Assembly: GCA_028671895.1 (NCBI GenBank)
Contig: CM053802.1
Location: 368,631-432,630, forward strand
Origin: Oenanthe sinensis
Taxonomy: Eukaryota; Streptophyta; Magnoliopsida; Apiales; Apiaceae
DNA: 64,000 nucleotides
Reading direction: 5' to 3'
Positions within the stretch are counted from its first letter, which is position 1. The number at the start of each line of letters is the position of its first letter. The notes below the pieces were generated by a model, which saw only the letters and a list, made by a program, of their open reading frames with translations, made no database searches and was not told the origin of the DNA. Positions 45,631 through 54,400 of this stretch are shown here, in pieces. The translations under genes were made by a program, and so were the position numbers.

Positions 45631-46092
45631 CTATTTGTATCCTAATGCAAGGCCAAAAATAACATTTGCTGCAACTCCCGGCAAGGATACTTTGACAAAC
45701 GATTCTCTTGCATGTACAAACGATCTGAAACATGATAACAACGCCACCAGACAAGTTTGCGGACCCTTCACACCACCAATGCAAAACAGAACCACCAAAA
45801 ACTCTATGAACCAATACGTCATCAATTTGTAAAGCAAAACCAAGAAGCATGATGCAACCACGACAAACAGAATCGCTAATGTGCTGGTGATATCAACCAG
45901 ACCACTAAAATTGTTCGCAGAATCAGGCTTCTTTCGAACTATATCATCTTGATGAACAATATCACCAACAAACACATAAAACGAGGTATGATATTTCCCA
46001 AACTCATCCTCCAGTAAAGTGCTCATATATGCAGCAACCATGGAAGTCCCCATTATTACATTCTTTACTAGAACAATGACAAATAGTTTCAT
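45631..46092 (-). pseudogene. Captured signal-peptide-peptidase-like (SPPL) fragment
   Basis: The middle of this 153-aa minus-strand frame reads AILFVVVASCFLVLLYKLMT, then WFIEFLVVLFCIGGVKGPQT and ESFVKV. These are two hydrophobic segments and a loop typical of plant SPPL intramembrane aspartyl proteases (peptidase family A22B). The catalytic YD and GxGD segments lie further downstream in the family and are absent here; similarity fades after FVKV. The fragment is in the sense orientation of the retroelement, so it fits transduction of host mRNA sequence. Confidence 0.7.
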
Positions 46093-46254
46093 AGCATATT
46101 TTGAAGTCCTGAATTCAATATAGTTTGATATTTCTGCATTCTAAGTGACATAAATTTTCTCAACCATTTCTAAGAAAAACTGCCAGGTTTCCCTTGTCAT
46201 TTCGCTCCACAAGAAACCAAATATAACAGCACTCAGAAATTTTAAACCTCTAAC

Positions 46255-46560
46255 TTACCCTTCTTGAAAGAACGTCTGACTAGGCTTTGAACTATTAATA
46301 TAGCAAGCTAACTTTAAATTACAAGAAAAATTATATGGTTCAACAATTTCATCAAACAGTTGGAGGGTCTCAATAACATCTCTAATGCACCTAACATATT
46401 CAACAAAGATCAAATACCATTCAACAAGAGTCTTACCCTGCAGTGCTTCCAATTGCCAAGCAACAACTCCAACTTCAGGTGATTCAGACAATTTATCAAA
46501 CACATAAACTGCATATCCCAACAACTCATCTCTCCCATAAAGAAACATAGAATGAGCCAT
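46255..46560 (-). CDS. Unrecognised ORF inside the LARD-like element, about 101 aa
   Basis: The frame opens with MAHSMFLYGRDELLGYAVYV at 46560 (the frame is open a little further upstream) and stops at 46255. I recognise no family. It lies between the primer-binding site and the SPPL fragment, where a gag would normally be. It may be a captured exon or a decayed gag. Confidence 0.3.
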   Translation of the reverse strand: MAHSMFLYGRDELLGYAVYVFDKLSESPEVGVVAWQLEALQGKTLVEWYLIFVEYVRCIRDVIETLQLFDEIVEPYNFSCNLKLACYINSSKPSQTFFQEG

Positions 46561-46724
46561 AACTTGTCCTAATTTGAGGTGATGTTGCACCCAAAGTTGG
46601 TAAAGAAATAAGTGAAAGCATGTCGTGAAGAACGAGAATATTATGAATTAACGAGACGAAAGTATGATGAATTTTGGGTAATTAGGGTTTATCAAGAAGC
46701 GAATAAATTCAGGTCAGAATCGGA

Positions 46725-46737
46725 GGCTCTGATACCA
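46725..46737 (-). other. Primer-binding site (initiator tRNA-Met type)
   Basis: TGGTATCAGAGCC on the minus strand, one base inside the 5' LTR. This is the usual plant LTR-element primer site. Confidence 0.85.
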
Positions 46738-46738
46738 G

Positions 46739-46943
46739 GATGACTTTATACATTTGAGAATTAAAGACAAGTAATTGAAGAACAAAGAGATTGAAGAAAT
46801 AGGATATGTTATAAACGGAAAATATATTAAAGACTACATTGTAATGATCCTGGTCAAATAAAAATTAAGTAGGGCTTTATATATAACCCAATATCCTAAC
46901 AACTACAAAAATTAAATTACCCTTATATTTTATTCCTCAATAC
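46739..46943 (-). repeat. 5' LTR of the LARD-like element
   Basis: 205 bp; the same sequence as the 3' LTR with the 12-bp duplication missing and a few substitutions. It precedes the primer-binding site in coding orientation. Confidence 0.8.
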
Positions 46944-47257
46944 TTAGTGATCCTGCCTGGTACATGCTCTTTATGACATTATAAGAGGAGCATGGCTACA
47001 CATAGCAGTTTATGTAAACTTGTATGTTTTATTAGTTTTGCTGGTTGGCATGGTAGTTGATCTTTCTGGCGCTGTTTAAGCACATGTGACGTCCTTTTTT
47101 TTGTATTTTTTTAAAAAGCAGTTTTTAAATTTAACAAACATTTTTTTAAAATTATTTTTCAGTTAAAACCCGATGATTATTTATTTAATGAATAAAGTAG
47201 TCCATGTAGTTGGACTAAGAAAATGTATAAATGCAATTAATTAATCATTTATGCGTA
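46944..47257. other. Intergenic DNA, presumed former upstream region of MIR164
   Basis: If the LARD-like element is removed, this sequence abuts the MIR164 leader at 44454. It may hold the original pri-miRNA promoter on the minus strand. No clear TATA box was fixed. Confidence 0.4.
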
Positions 47258-47772
47258 CTAGCTTATAACCCGTGTAAAGCACATATATTATTAATAAATT
47301 ATATATTGATTATTTTACATAATTTAAATATTACATTTAATATGATAATTTATTTTATTATTAATTTATTTTTTTATACATTGATGTTTATATATTAATA
47401 TTCATAAAATTTAATGATAAGTCATAATTTTAAATAAATAAAAGAGTTTGAATGGTGATGAAATTGAGTTGAATGTGAGTAAATTATATTAAATAAAAAT
47501 TATAGGATAATTAGGAATTTTAAAATAGAAAATATAGAATATAATTTAAATATAATATAATATTATCCGTGAGAAGTTGTATAAAAGGAGGACTATCTGG
47601 CATACAGTTGTATGTATGATATATATCCTTTCAAAAATTAGATTTTATTAAAATCGAATGGTTATGATCGTTTATATGGTCACCTAAAATTGGACGATTA
47701 CGTTCTTTTTTATAATTCATCTCAATGTTTAAAAAAAAGTTCTCTACTTTGATTATAATAATATAGTTTAGA
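47258..47772 (-). mobile_element. Helitron-like non-autonomous element, copy 2 (515 bp)
   Basis: On the minus strand it starts TCTAAACTATATTATTATAA and ends ACACGGGTTATAAGCTAG, with host A before and T after. This is the A|T insertion signature and CTAG end of Helitrons. It is collinear with 14412-14922 and inverted relative to 19865-20261. Confidence 0.75.
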
Positions 47773-48539
47773 TAATAGAGGACAAGGGAATATTTTTTAG
47801 TCATTTTATTCAAAAAAAAGTTTGAGTCATTTTATTCAATTGATTTTAGAATTATACCCTTCATTACTTAAATGATGTAAATTAATGTGATTTAATTTAT
47901 TAACACTGTGCATTGAATATATGACTTTCTAATCTTAATAAGTTTAATATAAAGCTAATATAAGTGTAAAAATATTAAATTATAAGAAATATAATTTTAT
48001 TTTATAATTTTATTAATAATAAATTATTATTTTACTCATATCTCTTGAATGATATATAAAACTTGTGTCTACTTATATATACAATTGTCTATTATAAAAT
48101 TTAAATATTATATTAACCGAATATTTTTAAATATGCAGATAGATTAAAAATACGGTATTAAATATAAGTTCTGATATATTAAATAATATATTTGGATGAA
48201 AATATAGAGTTGATATAATAAAATATTTGATTCAGAAATGGAATAGTTGATACTATATAACAATATAAAATATACGATGGATTAGTTGAAACACTGACCA
48301 TTTAAAATAAATGGATTTTGAAAAATAAATTTTGTATTATATAAAAATTATATTTCAATTTATGTATCAAATTGAAAATTTTAAAATGGAATCCTATATA
48401 TTATATGTTTTAATTTATTAAATTTAAATATAAAGACTTGAGTTGAGTCAAAAATAATTTACATTCTAAATTTAGTATCATATATAATATATAATTACGT
48501 CATTTATGTACTATTAAAAAATATTTTAAATATTAAAAT
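47773..48539. other. Very AT-rich intergenic DNA
   Basis: No gene or defined repeat recognised. Confidence 0.45.
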
Positions 48540-49232
48540 ATATAATCCGATGATCGAGTCGATTCCATGATTATAAGTTCATTCCATATCGGACCAGACA
48601 TTAAAGGAAGGCTCAAAAGCCAAGTTGGTTTGAAGTCGGACATTGATTATGGATAGTTATAGCGGTCCATAGGCGCGAGGTTCAAATCTGGTTCCTGGCA
48701 CATGATTAATTTTTATGAATCTCTTTTCTGTAAATTACTTAATATAAATCAGTCGAGAGGGAAACAACCCAGATCGTACACTGGTCCCTAAGCAATCACT
48801 TAGTGGAAAAGAAAGTGATCGAGCGATGACAACCAGGAGGTGCTTTCACTGGTGGCGGGCGGGCGAGTCACAAAATCAAAGAGTTCCATTTTCCTTCTTG
48901 TTCATCAATCGGAAATCAAGACTTAAACCTATTTCATATGATGGGAGTTGCGGGGGTATTGGGCCTGTAGTGATGCTACTTAAAATGAGAGGTTAGTGAA
49001 GGGATTGGGCACTTGACCAATACTCGTTTTCAATCTCAATATAAATCCAGAAAGAATGAGAGTAAGGATAAGAGTCGAAGCTCGAGTTAATGCATCAGTG
49101 AAAGTACGATCAGTCCCATTTCCACACTAGAAAGAGTTGCTTCGGCAACGACCCGACCTCAGACTCTTTCTTCTAAAAAAGAAATTATTATATATATCTT
49201 TCTTTTTCTTTTTTGAAATAGCTGCAAGACCA

Positions 49233-49308
<76 letters not shown>

Positions 49309-49380
49309 ATAACGATCTGGGCACTGTTTCGGAGAGAGGCTCGGTGAAATAGACATGTCTGTGAAAATGCGGACTACCAA
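48540..49380 (+). pseudogene. Nuclear insertion of mitochondrial DNA with 26S rRNA pieces
   Basis: 48751-48841 (GTCGAGAGGGAAACAACCCA, then AGCAATCACTTAGTGGAAAA and GCGATGACAACCAGGAGGT) matches plant mitochondrial rather than plastid 26S rRNA. 49215-49379 matches the domain IV/V region, from GCTGCAAGACCAAAACGGCG to GAAAATGCGGACTACC. The stretch between lacks the intervening rRNA and looks like other organellar DNA, so the insertion is a rearranged mosaic. GC content is well above the neighbourhood. The small frame on the minus strand at 49159-49380 is antisense to rRNA and not a gene. Confidence 0.75.
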
Positions 49381-49555
49381 TCAATATTATTCCATAATGG
49401 TTAAAGAGATGCAACTTATGAATTATATATTCGATAAATTTATGGCCTATTTGTTTGATATGACGATAACATGATGAATTTAAATATGAAAATTTTAGAA
49501 TTAAAATTATAATCTAAATTGAAAATATAATTAAAAAAAATATTAAGCCAGGGCT

Positions 49556-49581
49556 CGTGCGTGGCACGGTTTTCACGCTAG
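49556..49581 (+). mobile_element. Helitron 3' terminus
   Basis: The perfect hairpin CGTGC-gtg-GCACG (49556-49568) is followed nine bases later by CTAG (49578-49581) and a host T. This is the textbook Helitron 3' end. The 5' end was not located; the mitochondrial segment upstream may lie inside this element. Confidence 0.6.
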
Positions 49582-51441
49582 TTATATATAAATATAAATT
49601 GACGATACATACATAACATAAAAGCAGAGGCGTAATTTCAATAATATCCAGCCAAGTGAAAAGTAAGTGGAAAATGTGGATACTAGTACGGATCCATCGT
49701 CCCTGCACAAACGTTTCTTAAATCTCATCTTATTATGACAAACAATTCAAATCTCGTCTTTTATCTCTCTATCTCTGCCATAGATTGTTGATTCTAATAC
49801 AAATACCCAATTAGTCGGGCCGGGTCGATTCTTCTTCTGATCGCAGCGTAAAAGGAGGACCCGCAGGATCTATAATATACTACCTTTTTATTTCACTACC
49901 ATCCGTTTGTTTTTTTAATTCCAGGTATATTATATGTATGTGTGTGTATATATATATATATATGAACTTGTAATTCTCTCTTGTGCTTGCTTTTCTTTGT
50001 TTTGTTATGCATTTTGTTGGTCTATCTTCCTATGAATTGATTGATTGATTGATTGATTTTGTAATCGTATCCGTCAACTATTTGTTCTTGCCCCTCCCCC
50101 TTGTATGTATATGGTGCATTTTCTGAATTCACTATTTTGATTTACACCTGATTTCCTTGAAAAAAATAAATAATACAAATACCTGTTATTCAAATTCGAA
50201 CGCCTGAAATGAAAGCAGTACGATTGAAAGAGAGGTTAGTCTTGATAATAATATTAATAATTAGTTACCACCTTACACATATTTCCCTACTTCTTACTAC
50301 TAGGACTCAGTTGTATCCTCATGAGGTCGAGAAATCGTGCTGCATTCTACACCAAGTCAGATGTAGGAGTGGCTTCTCAAGGGTGGAACTGAAATTTTAT
50401 TCTCACTCTTTCACTAAACCTAGAAGTTGCTCTACCTTGTATGGTATGATGATCATCACATTACTTTGATACATTAAGCAAAAGAAAGGGAAAAAATATA
50501 CTCCCTCCGTCCCTAATTACTTGTCCACTTTGACTTTTGCACGTAATTTAAGGTTCATTGACCACATATTTTCACATATTTAAATTTTTATTTAAAATTA
50601 AAAAGTTTTAAAAAATATTTAGTGGAGATGCGGTCAATGTCCCTTAAGTTACATGCAAAAGTTAAAGTAGAAAAAGTAATTTGGGATGGAGGGAGTAAAT
50701 AATATGAAAAAGTAAGAGGACGAGTAACCAACATTGATTAATAAATTTAATACCATTATTTACATGAGAAAGGTCTTGAGTTTTGATTTCGCTACATAGT
50801 AATCAGTAAATAGTTATTACTCCAGAGTTCATACTCATACTAGTACTATTGAATGGTTTGATGTTTTCGGGGTTGAAGTTATTGTTTGGTATTTTTCGAA
50901 TAACTGTTAGGTTGTGTTTACTTGGATGGAATAAAATTGGGGAGAATGGAATGAGATTTATACTTATATTTAGGGAGTTGTTTATAATTTTTGTTCCTTC
51001 TTTCATTCCATTCCAATCAATTTAAACTAGAACTCTAATTCACCACTTTTGAAAAGAACCCTCCATTCCTCTCTTTCCTCATTTTCCCTACAATTTTCAT
51101 CACAGAAATTTTTTACTCTCTTATGTTTGTTCACTATTCTTACCCACAACCTTTCTTTCTCCATAAATTTTGTTCATAATTTTCCATTCCATTCTTCTAT
51201 ATAACATTAGATATTAAGTTCAGTTTCTTTATAGTAGTAAGTTGTATAGTTATTGCAGTTTCTTAAAATAAAAAATCATTATTGCTATACATAGTTTAGA
51301 GTATTAAAACTTGGTATGATTTAAATTGTTTTTTCCGCTTGAGTTTTATGCTGTAGATAATCTATATTACTGCAATGCCATTTATTGCATTGTAGTTTAT
51401 GATTCTCCACTAAAATCTAACTAAGTGCTTTTGCAGTAAGG
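49582..51441 (+). promoter_or_regulatory. SEC22 promoter, 5' UTR exon and leader intron
   Basis: A GC-richer leader at about 49800-49923 ends TTCCAG|GTATAT, and an acceptor TTTTGCAG lies at 51428-51435 just before the start codon. This suggests a non-coding first exon and a 1.5-kb leader intron. The intron holds a (TG)n(TA)n run (49935-49962), a GATT repeat (50037), a Stowaway-like MITE (50501-50695) and a weak GGAATGGAATG inverted-arm element (50910-51210). Confidence 0.5.
50501..50695. mobile_element. Stowaway-like MITE in the SEC22 leader region
   Basis: CTCCCTCCGTCCCTAATTAC...GTAATTTGGGATGGAGGGAG ends flanked by TA on both sides. Confidence 0.85.
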
Positions 51442-54400
51442 ATGGTGAAGCTGACAATGATTGCTCGTGTAACTGATGGTCTCCCACTAGTGGAGGGTTT
51501 GGATGATGGCCGTGATGTTCAAAATGTAGATTATTACAAACAACAAGTGAAGGCATTGTTTAAGAACCTCTCAAGAGGTCATAATGAAGCTTCAAGGATG
51601 TCTGTTGAAACCGGGCCCTTCATATTCCAGTATTATCTTGCATTCTTCTAATTGATTACTTACATTATTTCTGCACAGCTACTTTCTCCAATCATACTTC
51701 TGTTCATATAGAATAAAATATGTAAAAGATTTAGTGAATTTTGCTAGTAATTTATACATTTGAGAACCATCTTATTAATTGTCCTTTTAGGATACATTCT
51801 AAATGTATGTTGCAATTACTTATCTGAGAAAAGAAGAAGAGCATGTATAGGCATTTTAGATGCGTAATCATATATACTATATAGTAGTAACTAGTCAGTT
51901 ATTTCTTTATCACAGCAAACTTCTAGAAAGTAATGCATTAAACTCCATATAGACATGACAGAAAAGAAATTGAGATTGAATAGCATTAGCATGTCTAACG
52001 GCAGATCTAATTTTTTCTTAGATTGATGGTTATTTTCCACCATTAATCAATGATTATTGGTCTTATTATTGTAAGAAACAATGGTTTTTCCCTTATTGTT
52101 TCTTCCTCGTTTTTTTCCTAGTACTTTTTGGAACAAAATTGAATATTTGTTACTTGTTCTTTCTTTTTAGTATCATTCTTTGCTTGGCGTTTAAAAAGAA
52201 TTTAGTGGTAGCTCTGGGACTTGCCACTAATATCACCTTGTTTGCTTATTAGTTGTGAATCTGCAGACTATTTATTACTCCCTCCGTCCCACCCAATTGT
52301 TATCACTTTTTTTTCACTTTCTGGCACGCATTTTAAGGTGGATTTTAAGGATAGTTCCATAACTTATTTTTAAAAATTTCTTTTTTTGTATAAAAATAGG
52401 ATTGTTCTATTTTTATACAAAAAAGGAAAATTTCAAAAATAAATTATGGAACTATCCTTAAAATTCACCTTAAAATGCGTGCCAGACACCCCATTTTGAA
52501 ATGATAACAACTCAACGGGACGGAGGGAGTATGTTTTATGATAATATATGTTCCTTGCTGTGTCTTTTCTTCACATAATACGGTTCTCCCAATTTTTATT
52601 ATTTTACTGTTTCGACCTCTGCGGCTTTAGTTCCTCAATCAGGCTAAATTTGCTTTTTCAAAAAGTTGTATAAACACATTCTTCTTGTGTCTATGTAGTT
52701 CATTCTACCTCGATGTGACATGAGCGTGAAGGGGGTTCAAGAATCAGACAAACCAAATAATAATAATAAATATATATAGATGCGTTGTTAGGTGCTTCAT
52801 TTTATTTTCCCATTGAGGTCGAACCTACCCAATTTTTTCTGAAGAATTCGCCAGGATATACCGAACCAGACCGGAATAGGTTAGAGTATTGCTTTCATAC
52901 TGCGGGAGTCATTGGTTCAAAACGTTATTTTCAAAATAAACTTTTGTAGGCATTGCTCTGAATTTGGAATCAACAAAAATGGAAAAATAAAATTCAATGA
53001 GGATTTGGTCCGGCTCGCCGGTCCAACAATCCGATGGGCTGATCCTGCCATAATGTACTCCTACCTATAGCGCACCGCTGTCATGCCTTGACAAGTAATT
53101 TTCCAGATTTTCTAATGTTTTTGTGTTTTTCTATGTATTTGAATGTGTAGAACAGTAAAACAAGCAAGGAATTAGAGAATCTAGGCTAGAAATGCAAGAG
53201 AACAGGTGAGAAATGGTGAGTTTTAGAGAGATATAAACCCTAGAGAGAGAATTCAGTTAGAGAGAGAGAATAACATAATTTAGAGAGAGAGAAACTTGTG
53301 GAACAAGTTCCATTTTCTGATAATATTTCAAAACATAATCCCAAATTACAAATGTGCTGCTATTTATACTACTCCATATTAACTAACTCTGAAATTACTT
53401 AACTACCCTTACTACTAAATGAAATACTAGTACTAGTACTCTATTGATGCCTTCCTGACATTCCTCCCTCCTTGAAATTGAACCATGTCCTCATGGTGGA
53501 TCATACACTTCAAGACTACACTCTAGCTGTTTTAAGCAGTTTGATCCATCAGTTGATATCAAGATCTCACGATAAAAGAGCGACAAAAGCTTCTGGCATA
53601 CTGCTCAAGAAGATGACTACAAGCTGAGACCATCATTGCAACTTCTTGTTTTCCTTCACAACTAACTTCTGCTTGGATCAAATACATCACTGATAATGCC
53701 TCTCGGCTATGGTTTCTTTTCTTTTCATAAGCATCACTTTTCCATTGAGAACGTCTTGTAACCATGGGTTGAACATTTAGAATTCCAGCAGAACAATCAA
53801 CAAGTTGAGCCTTATAGAAACTTAAAAACCCTCCTGGATCAAAAATGATTATTACAACACTTCTCCTTGAGGCCTTACGGTATTTGAGCCTCATTACCTT
53901 GTTTATTTCAGACCTACATTGTCTGAAAACAATGTAATTGTACTTGAATGGCATTGCATTGAGCTCAAATCTCACAAGATCAACATACTGTTGATTAATC
54001 TCGCTAACAACTCTATCCATCTCATCACAAACTTCGTGAATATCCAGGCCTTGTATTCCAATTGAATTTGCAATCTGAACCATAAACACCCTCCTCTAAC
54101 TGAGAATGCTCCTTGTCGATTGCAAGATACTTCAAATTAATAATTTCCTTCAATTGCCTAACTTGACCACCAACTTTGATCATCATTACATCTTCTGCTA
54201 GTGTCACCTTACTCCTGAACATTTGCTTGTTATGCACCTGACCACCAGGATCAAATATAACCATATTTCCGTTACCAAAGTTGCTTTTCAAACCTAGTTC
54301 ATAAGAATTTGCTGCAGCTGCTAGAAAATCTTTAGGAAAAGCCTTAGCAATCTTCATCATGCTAGTAGTAATCATTGAAGATGCTGCTTCGTTGCCACCT

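Larger units (their letters stand above)
44455..46943 (-). mobile_element. Non-autonomous LTR element (LARD-like) carrying a captured gene fragment
   Basis: Direct repeats 44455-44671 (217 bp) and 46739-46943 (205 bp) are near-identical; the main difference is a 12-bp duplication in the first. The minus strand next to the right repeat reads TGGTATCAGAGCC (primer-binding site for initiator tRNA-Met), and a GA-rich polypurine tract abuts the left repeat. So it is a minus-strand LTR retroelement. No gag, protease, RT or integrase is present in the 2.07-kb interior. Flanks read CTTAGTGAT on both sides; a 5-bp duplication TTAGT is consistent with LTR ends GTATTGAGG...GTCATC. It sits co-oriented immediately upstream of MIR164. 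Confidence 0.85.

Noticed and set aside
44967..45850. Small frames on both strands inside the LARD-like element (45085-45357, 45396-45602, 45617-45832, 44967-45173)
   Set aside because: No family features, and partly antisense to the SPPL fragment.
48660..48720. Possible tRNA (AGGTTCAAATC T-loop-like sequence)
   Set aside because: No matching cloverleaf arms could be drawn. It is probably part of the organellar insert.
49215..49379. Plastid origin of the rRNA segment
   Set aside because: This stretch alone is ambiguous, but the linked 48751-48841 piece has words specific to mitochondrial 26S as I know them, so mitochondrial origin is preferred.
49159..49380. 73-aa minus-strand ORF
   Set aside because: Antisense to the mitochondrial rRNA-derived sequence.
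52865..52925. Possible tRNA-derived SINE (GGTTAGAGT ... CATTGGTTCAAAAC)
   Set aside because: Box A and B resemblance is weak, and no tail or target duplication was found.
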